A DNA stretch of 64,000 nucleotides from Mesostigma viride (taxonomy: Eukaryota; Streptophyta; Mesostigmatophyceae; Mesostigmatales; Mesostigmataceae), in assembly GCA_009746045.1 (NCBI GenBank), contig RPFO01002174.1:26891-90890 (forward strand), written 5' to 3'. Below, piece by piece: positions 1 through 9,500 of the stretch (position 1 is its first letter; each line of letters starts with the position of its first letter). A program made the translations under genes and the position numbers. The notes beneath the pieces were generated by a model. It made no database searches, was not told the origin of the DNA, and saw nothing but the letters and a program-made list of their open reading frames with translations.

Positions 1-210
1 GAGTGGATAGTTGCCAACTGTGCAGAGCCTGTGGATGCCCTCCCAGAGGATCACCAGCTGCTCAGGTTGATGTTTGTCCTCAAGCTCAAGGAGGTGGATG
101 GCGTGCAGGTGCCACATGTTAGACCAGTTGTGACTGAGTACCATGGCACTGGACAGTTAGCAGATGAGGAGCTTTACACACCAGGGATGCTGCATGATAC
201 ATGGAGGATT
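1..210 (+). pseudogene. pol: Element H pol fragment: start of reverse transcriptase
   Basis: The fragment is open in frame 1 from the window edge and encodes the N-terminal part of a copia-like reverse transcriptase. It contains the blocks VPHVRPV, EELYTPGMLHDTWRI and FVLKLKEVDGV, which are closely matched in the three complete pol ORFs of the window. It stops at base 210, where an insertion begins. The frame resumes at 2177 with LLS, so the uninterrupted host read ...HDTWRI-LLS.... The rest of this element lies upstream of the window. It is the host element into which the following insertions went. Confidence 0.85.
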
Positions 211-790
211 CATGTCCCACGTAGCTCCCACAAAAACCAGCATCTTCATTAAAACAATAAGTGGAAGCATACATGTGACACTAATTGACATGCCCGGAGG
301 CACGCCGTTCAAGGCCCTTCATGAAGTACGTTGCCCTAGAGGCAACCAAGACAAGGGTGGGTGGGTGGGGAGCAAAGAAAGAGGCCGACAAAACCAGCCA
401 GAGCGGCTTTTAGTCGCAAAACCTCCCTTATCCCTAGCTAACTGACGTCATTAAACCCTTATGTTTAGTGGATGCTAGTAAGACGCTAACCGTACAGACC
501 GGGGGTAGAATATCCCGAATCTGCACGGCTAGTATTAAATAATGCGTAGGTTGTTCTTTTCAGGGGCACTGCACCTCACGCCCCGTTCCGCCCGGGTATA
601 ATCAACCCAAGCGCGGAACGCACATTTTATTTAATTCATTTTTCAACCATGCACTATATTGCATCTACTAATCACAAAAGCTCTAGCCAAACAGCTACGA
701 GTAAACACTGCGACCTATAAGCCGCTCATCCAGCGGCCTCTTGTTCCCGCATTCACGTATAGAAGAAACTCCGTTCAAAGAACCCCGATT
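211..790. mobile_element. Unclassified transposable element, short internally deleted copy, GATT-flanked
   Basis: The unit starts CATGTCCCACGTAG, ends ...TCAAAGAACCCC and is followed by GATT. The host has GATT at 207-210, just before it. The first 126 bp (211-336) match 791-916. The last 421 bp (370-790) match 1756-2176. Relative to the neighbouring long copy, about 839 bp are replaced by 33 bp (337-369). I see no terminal inverted repeat and no convincing protein. A hairpin CGTTCCGC...GCGGAACG lies near the 3' end. The superfamily is unknown. Confidence 0.7.
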
Positions 791-2176
791 CATGTCCCAC
801 GTAGCTCCCACAAAAACCAGCATCTTCATTAAAACAATAAGTGGAAGCATACATGTGACACTAATTGACATGCCCGGAGGCACGCCGTTCAAGGCCCTTC
901 ATGAAGTACGTTGCCCAATCACCCCCGCCCTGGCTTTCCCTTGAAGCCGCACTCCACCTTGCTCGTTGTCACAAGTGACCGCCCTGCCGCAAAACGGGAG
1001 CCCCCCCACATCGGGAGGCGTGTGCCCGGCGGCTGTGGATGCATGGCCAGGCCCAAAAAGGCCCAGCGCATTTGCACTGCGATTGCGCACGGCCAGCCTA
1101 TCATGACCCCTCTCGGGGCCCCGAGTCGGTACCGCTATGGCCGTCTCCCCATAGACCCGGGGTGCTTCGAGAAAAAACGTGGACCTAGCCCAGGCCCCGC
1201 CAGCCCGGATGCCCGAGGCCACAGCCCCAGGCACCTGGCTGAACGAGAGTCCGTTCAGCCAAGACCGCATTCCCCCCGAGGTTTCTATGCGTGGGGAAAA
1301 AATTTCTAGCTTAGACGCTTTTCCCATCGCCGTCCCCAGCCCCAACCACCCCCCCTCGGCGGAAGGCAATTGCAAAGTTTGCTGGCCAGCAGCAATTTCC
1401 GAAGAAAAAGCCGCAGGCCGCGGACCGAGACACGGGTCGCCAGTGCCAGCCATCCGGCTCCAACCCGGGGTGCAAGCATCCCCAGGTACGGAGCACCAGC
1501 TCGCGCACTGGGCCGACCAAGCGACAGTTGAGCACCTGTCACGGCATCCGGCCCACCAAAGACCCCAAGCTGGGGAAAAGGTGCGGACCGGAGGTAATCT
1601 TTTTCTTTTCTTTTAGTTAACCGGGCGAGGAACTACGCCTGGCCGCCGGGTTAACAACTGGAAGTCTCACCACTGGCCAAGTGGCCAGTGCAACCAGTGC
1701 TTTTGGGATTTTGCTCCGCAGCACCCATAGCTGCGGCTGCCGCCGCAACGACAACGAGCAAAGAAAGAGGCCGACAAAACCAGCCAGAGCGGCTTTTAGT
1801 CGCAAAACCTCCCTTATCCCTAGCTAACTGACGTCATTAAACCCTTATGTTTAGTGGATGCTAGTAAGACGCTAACCGTACAGACCGGGGGTAGAATATC
1901 CCGAATCTGCACGGCTAGTATTAAATAATGCGTAGGTTGTTCTTTTCAGGGGCACTGCACCTCACGCCCCGTTCCGCCCGGGTATAATCAACCCAAGCGC
2001 GGAACGCACATTTTATTTAATTCATTTTTCAACCATGCACTATATTGCATCTACTAATCACAAAAGCTCTAGCCAAACAGCTACGAGTAAACACTGCGAC
2101 CTATAAGCCGCTCATCCAGCGGCCTCTTGTTCCCGCATTCACGTATAGAAGAAACTCCGTTCAAAGAACCCCGATT
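791..2176. mobile_element. Unclassified transposable element, long copy in tandem with the short one
   Basis: This has the same termini as the unit at 211-790 and is also followed by GATT (2173-2176), after which the interrupted pol frame resumes exactly. The extra middle part (917-1755) is GC-rich. It holds overlapping open frames on both strands with no recognisable domain, so I do not call a gene. Together the two units form GATT-short-GATT-long-GATT inside the reverse transcriptase of element H. Confidence 0.7.
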
Positions 2177-2300
2177 TTGTTGAGCATTTACTTGTCTTTT
2201 CTGCAGAAGGGGATACCCTATTATAGCTCTGTATTGGTAGATTTCAAGAGGGCTTTTCTTAAGGGTGATCAGCAGGAAGCACAGGATACTTGGCGCGCAC
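2177..2300 (+). pseudogene. pol: Element H pol fragment: reverse transcriptase motif A
   Basis: This continues the frame broken at 210. It contains VLVDFKRAFLKGD, the reverse transcriptase motif A with the first catalytic aspartate, matched in the complete pol ORFs (for example residue D799 of the element 1 pol). It ends after ...QDTW, where a second insertion breaks the frame. Confidence 0.85.
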
Positions 2301-3294
2301 AATACCACCTTGGTCATAATGGCTTCGCGTTCCCCATCCGAAAGTACTAATCCCGTCTCCGCTTCCATGGCCGTGATCTCCAGTTCGATTCTGCCCCTCC
2401 TCTTCGCGGTGACAATCATGAAGTTGGTGCGAGCTTTCTCCACGAGCTTCTCGCGGCCGGCGAGCAATATCTGGAACGCGGGAAGGGGCAACGGAGACCA
2501 ACACGACGTGGACAGGACGTCTCAGAGATATGCGATGAAGGCCTGAGATGCATTGAAGGCCTGCCCTCCAAAACGATGCTTGCCTTACAAGGTCGGTTAT
2601 GCTGCACACGGTTGCAAACTACATTCAAAATTGGCGGCGAGCTTAATTTACAAAATACATCCTAACTCGAACCCACAGTTGGAAATTGGCTCGTTATGCC
2701 ACTACGTGCTCCGTCATGCTCCATGCTACGACAGCTACGTTCTGTTGCAATATTTTACCTTGGCACGAGCGTCGTCCTTGCCCTGAAGCCCTTGGCGGGC
2801 AACGAGCGTGTTCATCACCTGGCTAAACTCGGCCCTCATACCTACGAGCTCATTTCCCAGGTTACTGACCGCCCGCGACAGATCTGCTACCGTGTGCTCA
2901 AGCGTGGGCGCCTGCCCGTTCTCAGAAGCTGCTGGGGCACGACCAGCGTCCTGCCAGCGGGAATCCAGCATTTCATATCGCCTTGTCTTTTTGGCGGGCG
3001 GAGCGGCGGAGCGGGACCCTACTGGTCCGACCTCCCCGTGCGGCGTACCATTGTTCTTGCTAGACATGGCGGACAGCCACCAGGAGCAAGGGACAAGCCT
3101 TTGGCACACACGGCAAGCCAGCAGGACAAGATGTAGAGCCAGCGGAAGCACCGGACAGGCGCGCGAAAATCAAACGCGAGCAGTTACGCGCAAATGGACG
3201 ATGAGGACCGATGCAGCAGTGCTTCCCAAGCCCCTTCATGGCGAATTTGACATTTACCGGTAAAGCGGGTATGTATTAATTTGACATTTCGCTG
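2301..3294. other. Unclassified ~1-kb insertion in element H, possible captured coding fragment
   Basis: The insert separates ...QDTW from HFAVKVPAVW of element H pol. The boundaries are approximate and I found no clear inverted repeat or target duplication. On the - strand a possible first exon starts at about 3066 (MSSKNNGTPHGE), is Ala/Gly-rich and heptad-like, and ends near 2758 at AAG|GTAAAA, which looks like a splice donor. A second open stretch (about 2490-2310, GREKLVEKARTNFMIVTAKR) could belong to the same gene, but I could not join the two with a convincing acceptor. Function unknown. Confidence 0.4.
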
Positions 3295-4082
3295 TGGCCA
3301 TTTCGCTGTTAAGGTGCCTGCAGTGTGGAGGGCAGAGCTGAAGACGAGGTATCTGAGGATTCTCAAAGGCGTGGAAGGCCTTAGATCGAGTCCCATCATC
3401 TGGAGCAAGAGCTTGGAGAAGTACCTCAGGTCTGTCTGTGGTCTCTCAGTCTCTCCAGTTGATCCTTGTCTGTTTCAGGGTAGCTATGAGGGGCTGCCAG
3501 CGTTTGCCTCCCTGCATGGTGATGATCTGCATCTCCTGGGCCATCCCACTTGGCAAGAGTTGACTCTGGCCAGGATCCAGAAACGGTTTGAACTGGGTAA
3601 GATCCAGTACATGGTTGAGAATGAGCCCATGGTGTTTTGTGGAATGCAGGCGACCTTGATCCAACAACAGGGTACATGGTCCATCAAGCTGGAGGGTGGT
3701 AAGGATTATCCCTGCAGCAGATCATAGATGCCTTGCAGGAGCCCATCACCCAGGCCAGATGTGCAACAATACGAGGTATGTTGGCATGGCTGGCCAGCAT
3801 TTGTGCTCCTGACCTGTTGGTACTGAGTCGGTTGACCGATTCCCAACTGGTTGAGGTGGGTGCTGAGAGAGTGGTAGAGGCTGTTCGCATGTCTCCCCCT
3901 CTCATGCTGGGTCCTTTGGATTTGTACAGGCCTTTTGACATGATGCTCTATGTGGACAGTTCTATGGATAGTAGGAAGGTCACAGAGGTCAGGGGCCGTG
4001 CAGCAGCATTAATATCCCTGGTGCAAGAACAGTCCTCTCTGGTCTGCTGGTACAGTCGGTTGCAAAACAGGGTAACTCCCAG
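3295..4082 (+). pseudogene. pol: Element H pol fragment: reverse transcriptase palm to RNase H
   Basis: The fragment encodes KVPAVWRAEL, GVEGLRSSPIIW, the catalytic box SLHGDDLHL and, further on, the RNase H start LYVDSSMDSRKV. The frame shifts near 3709 (GGKDYP / LQQIIDAL), so this copy cannot make intact Pol. At 4082 it is cut by element 1, and the same RNase H resumes at 11563. The last five bases, CCCAG (4078-4082), are one copy of the target duplication. Confidence 0.85.
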
Positions 4083-4716
4083 AGTTAATATTGCCTGGCA
4101 AGCAATATTATTCTACTAAGCTACTTGGCTTGTAGAGATTCTACTTCCGGTTACTACAATCCAGAAACGGGTTCATTCTGATGAGTATTGCTCGAGATAG
4201 TAGTATGAGCAAGATACTGTTCTACTACATTCTACTTGGATTCGGTGATTCTACGGTGGTTCTTCAAGTGACGCGTGGCATACGACGTCTTGTCACAGTG
4301 TACGATAGGACATTTAGTCTCCGACACTGCGGTCTATTCAATGCTATTGATTAGACGTAACAAATAGTGACAGGACTTGTGCGACAGGACACTGATGTGA
4401 CTATTTATGGATAACGAGTCGAGATCTGCTGGTCCAGAGTGAAGGACAGCAATATTGTGAGATGATCTGTCCTATCAGTCATCTGGATGTGACTGCGTCA
4501 CAATTAGTATATAACGAGCAGGACGCTGCCACTTGGTAGCACCACTTTCCCTGCACCTGTGTCCTCGCACCTTCGGCGACGGTTCTCACGTGCCTCGTGC
4601 GTTCTGTGCTGGTAGCCATAACCAGCAACGTAAACCTATTGATTAATATAACTACTTCCTCTGTAGATATTAATCAGTGCAGGCTGAACCACAGTTCAGC
4701 CACAGTTTCATTAACT
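4083..4716 (+). repeat. Element 1 5' LTR
   Basis: The LTR begins AGTTAATATTGCC and ends TTTCATTAACT. The termini are a perfect 6-bp inverted repeat, AGTTAA/TTAACT, not the usual TG/CA. The same terminal hexamers bound the element 2 LTRs in this window. Confidence 0.93.
4508..4514 (+). promoter_or_regulatory. TATA box in element 1 5' LTR
   Basis: TATATAA within the LTR. It is the likely core promoter, with transcription expected about 25-30 bp downstream. The 3' LTR copy carries TATATAT at the equivalent site. Confidence 0.55.
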
Positions 4717-4797
4717 CGAATTACAAGCGAGTTCGTAATCTACTGATTACGGCATTGATTTCTGGTGTCGGCAATTTTTACGGTGTTTTTCCATTAT

Positions 4798-5361
4798 ATG
4801 GGAAACACGCGTGAATATCGTGAGCCATCTCCCGAGCGTGCGTCGGCTCCATCGTCTTCAGGCTTTAATTTCAACGTTCAACGTACGGCGTCAACTGCTG
4901 CGCTGCATTCGCGTGCTGTTCAACCTTCGCTGTCTCAAGCGCTCGTCAGCCGGCCGCCAGTTTCTAACGATCTGCATCAGTTCGTCGACGACCTTACTCA
5001 AGATTTGGAAATCCTGTCGGAAAATTCCCATATTTTCCGAAGGCTTGCAGCGTCGGGATCAGACGAGCAAGCTCAAGTAATTTCGGCGCTTCGCACCTAC
5101 GGCTTGGGTGTTCTGGCGTTGGCGACAGCGTGGTCTGGAATTTCGGCGACTCTTCCGACTGTCGCAGTTCCGGTTAGCAACAACGGGTGGGCGTCGTCAG
5201 TCAACGGTATCATAAACGTCGCTGCTTCGATTCAGCGGCAATCAAACGCTGAGGAGCCAGGTGAAAACAGCGAGGGGCTTCCTGATTTATATCCGAGTAT
5301 TGTGCAGCAGATTTTGGATAACGTATTGCAGTTTCCGCGCGACGATATGCGGCTGGATTAA
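4798..5361 (+). CDS. Accessory ORF upstream of gag (element 1), unknown function
   Basis: About 187 codons from the ATG at 4798 (MGNTREYREPSPERA) to a TAA. I recognise no domain. The N-terminal third is Ser/Ala/Pro-rich and probably disordered; the remainder looks helical. A motif RPPVSNDLHQFVDDL..DLEIL (about residues 53-75) is shared with the ORF at the same place in element 2 (RPPVNRSFVQFVDDQ..DWERIL). A weaker form occurs in element 3 (RPTVPSWQQLLDEV). It sits between the 5' LTR and gag and is closed by its own stop, about 150 bp before gag. It could be a capsid accessory, chaperone or regulatory protein. The conservation is seen; the role is unknown. Confidence 0.75.
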   Translation: MGNTREYREPSPERASAPSSSGFNFNVQRTASTAALHSRAVQPSLSQALVSRPPVSNDLHQFVDDLTQDLEILSENSHIFRRLAASGSDEQAQVISALRTYGLGVLALATAWSGISATLPTVAVPVSNNGWASSVNGIINVAASIQRQSNAEEPGENSEGLPDLYPSIVQQILDNVLQFPRDDMRLD

Positions 5362-5512
5362 ATTTTCTGTTATAATTAACAGAGAATTAATTCAGGAAAA
5401 TTTTTTTTCGTGGTTCCAGAGCTTAAGGGATTAATTTATTAATTCCCCAGCAGTATTCTTTCTTCAGCATCGGCATCGGCATCGACAGTTGTCATCGGCA
5501 TTCGCAGCGACC

Positions 5513-6561
5513 ATGCAGGGTTTGGAAGACGGCGAGATACGCGGCGAACAAATGCTGCGGGGTCAGAATTTTAATCAGAATTTTAATCGCCCAGCAGCAG
5601 CAGAGCAGCCCCGCAGAGCCAAGGCCCAGGAGGGCTTTGCTATTCTTAACCAGCTTCCCAGTCTCAAGGAGCACTGGACTGTTAAGGATAAGGATATTAC
5701 CATTAGGCACCTTAAGGGATATAAGGGCTTATATAATGGTAACAATCCTCTGCAGGTGCTGTGTATGTCACAGTACCTTCTTAAGTGTCCCAAGAGGGTG
5801 CAGAAGTATGTAAATGACAAGTTTGAGGATGGAGATTCCTGGGAGGTTTTTATAGCTGAGTTTGAGGTGTTCCTAGATGATAAGAGGGCTAGTGATGGCT
5901 CCTTTTGGAAGAAGGAGTACATTGATTTCAAGGCTGAGGGTCTGATTCTGCAGGCATTTGAGGATTTTCAGGAGCTCAGGCACAATTGTGCTGGCAAGGG
6001 GTATGTAGTGTCAGATGAGATTGCCATGGATGATTTCCTAGGTAGCCTGGGATTGGATGAGGTCACCTTGGATAACCTGCAGGTGCACATGCGTACATGC
6101 ACCACCTGGGCTGCTATGGTGGCCAAGATCAAGGATTATTTCAGGGGCAAGTATGTGGGAGGCAAGAAGGAGGCAGACAAGGCCAGGGAGAAGCAGAAGG
6201 AGAAGGATAAGGTGGATATGGCAGCTGCAGCAGGGGGCAGTGTTCCCAAGGTCAAGGGCAACCAATGGGGGGGCAGCCCTCCAACGGTTATGGTCCACCA
6301 AGGTCAGGGCCTTCCAAGCGGGGGGGCTTCCAGGCCAAGGGCTTCAGTGGCTTCAAGCGTCGTGGAGGTCCTTCCCAGGAGCAGCCAGCGGCTCAGCGTC
6401 CCAGATTTGATTTCAACAGGGTGGGGTCCCAGCGGGGACCACCTGGGGTGGGGACACCTCGTATCACATGTTATTTCTGTCACCAGCAGGGCCACATCCG
6501 TAAGGACTGCCCTAGCTGGCGTAAGCAAAGGGGCCAAGGTGGGTATAACAACCCAACCTGA
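5513..6561 (+). pseudogene. gag: Element 1 gag, frameshifted in a G run
   Basis: Gag starts at ATG 5513 (MQGLEDGEIRGEQ). The first ~250 residues form the capsid-like part, homologous to the gag proteins of elements 2 and 3 (GKYVGGK block). A run of seven G (6267-6273) shifts the frame. The nucleocapsid then continues in the other frame to a CCHC zinc knuckle, CYFCHQQGHIRKDC (C-x2-C-x4-H-x4-C, about 6471-6512), and ends at TGA 6559-6561. Because the element 3 gag is uninterrupted across this region, I read the shift as a mutation or sequencing error, not programmed frameshifting. The zinc-knuckle frame is the pol frame. Confidence 0.85.
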
Positions 6562-9500
6562 CGGGCTCAGCCTTCCCTGGGCTTGCTAGGGTCCGCCAGG
6601 GAGGGGGCTAAGAGTGACCCCCCCATTACTCTGGATGAAGTTGATTTGCTCCCTGCACAGGTTGAGAGTCTCCCACTTAAGGTTGAGAGTCCCCCTGCAC
6701 AGGTTGAGGGTGCATCCATGGAGGAAGAACACAATGGGGTAGTGACTGGGTCTTCCCACGTCACCATGGTGAAAGCAGTTACCACAAGGCAACAACGTTC
6801 CCACATGGCTCTTGGAGGTAGTTTGCGTACTCCTTCAATGTTGGAGCGTGGAAGTCCTGCCTTAGGGCAGGAAGCTCCTCTAGAGGAGGAGGGTGAGGCT
6901 GATGGCCTGAATGATGCAATGGGGAGCATGGTTGTAAGTGAGCGTGCTGTTCCCAGCACCTCACCTGTATTTAATAAAATGTCTCTTGTGTCAAACATTG
7001 CATTGAGATTGCATCACATGTTTGGTCATGCTGCCCAGGCACTCCAGTTTGCAAGGAGGCTGGGAGGGACATCTTTGTTTAATGCAGTAAAACAGGTTGC
7101 TGAGGCTTGTTCCTGTAGGCTGGTTGCTCCCAAGCCTAAGAAGTCTCATGTCAGACAACCTGTGTTGCAGCCTGGATATGTACAATGTGATATCCAAGAA
7201 ATCAGGAAACTGATTTTGTTGGTTGGTGTTGATAGATATACCAAGTACAAGGTGCTGGAGCTGTTGCAAGACAAGTCTAAGCCATGTTTGGTGGCTGGGC
7301 TCCAGGCTATCAGATCCAGAATGAAACCAGTGATCCAGCTGCAGTGTGATTTAGAATTTGAGTGCTGCATGGGGAATGAAGACCTCCCTGAGTTATTTAT
7401 TGTACACAGGGAGTCCCATGGCAGTCAAGGCGTGGTGGAGAGGACAATCAGAGAACTCAAGACTATTCTGCTGACGGAGAAGAAGATTCCAAGATTGGTT
7501 CCAGCTATTATCAAGACGGCCTGGTTAAGGTCAGTTGAGGACAGATTGAATGTCAGGGCATCCATGTATGTTGGAGAGGTCCCTGTGACTCCATTATCAT
7601 TGCATCTTCGGGAGCTCCCTACTGAGGTTGAGCAAGCCTGGAAAGATAGCCTTATGTTCAAGTTTGCCAAGTTGAGGCAGAAAGACAAGGGCTGGAGTGT
7701 TCTGAAACCTGTTGTTGGCCAGAGGGTAATTGTGTGGAAAGAGCCCAAGCTTGCAGGCAAGCGTGGTAGCTGGCACCCTGGAGTAGTGACCAGGGTGGAA
7801 CTAGCTGGGCACAAGTGCTGGGTGAAGATGGAGGATCCTCCCCAGAATGTGCACCGTCTGTCGTGGTCATATGTACGTCTAAGGGGTGCTGAAGCAGAGG
7901 CAGTAGCTCCTGATGTGACAACCTTGCCAGTTGGTCATGACGTCATCCCTGATCATCACGTTCAAGCTGGAAGTAATCCCCGGGTAAGTCCTGGCCAGAC
8001 CCCTGGATCGGTTAACTTTCCATCCTTAGGACAGGCAGATGTGGTCCCCTCTAGCCTCACTAAGCATAGAGGTGTGGGCCTGAAAGATGTGGTGCTGGCT
8101 ATGCAAAAAGCCAAGCAAGGACCTCGGGTGTCCAAGCTCAGCCAGTTGGAGGAGTCCGAGGATGCTGTCCTAGAGGTAGATACCAATGCTGAGGTTTCTG
8201 TTATGGGATCTCAACATACAGGTCAACGGCAGGTGCTTTCGCCTAGTTGTGCTTGGGTGTCTGACTTTAGTGGCAGGACACACATTATGGTATTGGGAGA
8301 GGTGCTGGTACCCTTCATGGGTGAGGATGTCACATTTCTTGTGCTTGAAGATTATGATGGCCCTATCATCTTGGGTCAAAATTTTCTGAGCTCTCCTAGA
8401 ATTGTTGTGGCATCTGATAAGCTGAGAAAGTTTGGCTGGGGTAGCATACCCTTGGTCAATTTTAAAACCTCCCTTGCCAGTGTATTTAATTCTGTGAAAG
8501 CGATCAAGAATGTGCAGTGGCCTGAGAATCAGATTCCTGTGGCTTCCAGTCTTGTTATGCCAGCTGCTCTACACCCTAGCAGTATTGGTATTACTAAGAG
8601 ATCACTGGCTGCTCATTCTCCTCTTAGCTATGATCAGCTTGTCCAGGAAATGAGTTCTCCTCTAATGTTTGAGGCCTGGAGGCTAGCATTTGCCAAGGCT
8701 CTAGAGGAGTGGTTGCAGTTTGACTGCTGTCAGCCTGTGAATGAAGTTCCCCCATACAGTACACGGTTGAAGCTCAGATTCGTCATCAAGCGGAAGGAGG
8801 TGGAGGGGGTGTCTGTTCCCCATGTGCGTCCAGTTCTCAATGAATACCGTGGTACTGGGGATCTTCTGGGCGAGGAGTTGTATACACCTGGGATGCTACA
8901 TGATACATGGCGTATTTTATTGTGCCTGTATGTCGGTATGCTGAACCAGGGTGCTGATATGTCTTCAGTTCTGCTAGATTTCAAGAGAGCATTTCTGAAG
9001 GGTGATCCCAGTGTGGCTCAGCAGGTGTGGCATTGTGAAACTCCATTTCATGTGCCAGTTCCTGTAGCCTGGCAGGCAGAGCTCCAGTCTAGCTACCTGC
9101 TGATTCTGAAGGGTCTAGAAGGTCTCAGGTCCAGTCCCATCATTTGGAGGCTCACCTTGGAAGACTTCTTGACTAAACACTGTGGGTTGAAGGTGTCATC
9201 TGTGGACCCATGTTTATTGCTGGGTAGGTGGCATGATTTACCTGTGTATGCTAGCCTGCATGGTGATGACTTGCACTTGATTGCTCCCACTAAGTGGTTG
9301 AGTCAGTTTGTGCCCATCATTAATGATGCATTTCCTTTGGGAAAAGAATTGTGGCAGAAGCCTGGAGAGGCTGTCACGTTCTGTGGAATGCAGGCTACAT
9401 TGGTTCAGGAGGGGAGTCAGTGGCTGATTAAGCTGCAGGCGGGCAATGACTACAAGAGTACCATTCTTCAATCTGTTCCAGAGGTCATGACGTCATCCAT

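Noticed and set aside
899-1453. 184-codon open frame on the - strand in the long GATT-flanked element
   Set aside because: It is GC-rich with overlapping frames on both strands and no domain. The GC bias explains the open frame.
6267-6273. Programmed frameshifting in gag at the G run
   Set aside because: Element 3 gag is uninterrupted through the same region, and gag and pol are already in one frame, so no shift is needed.
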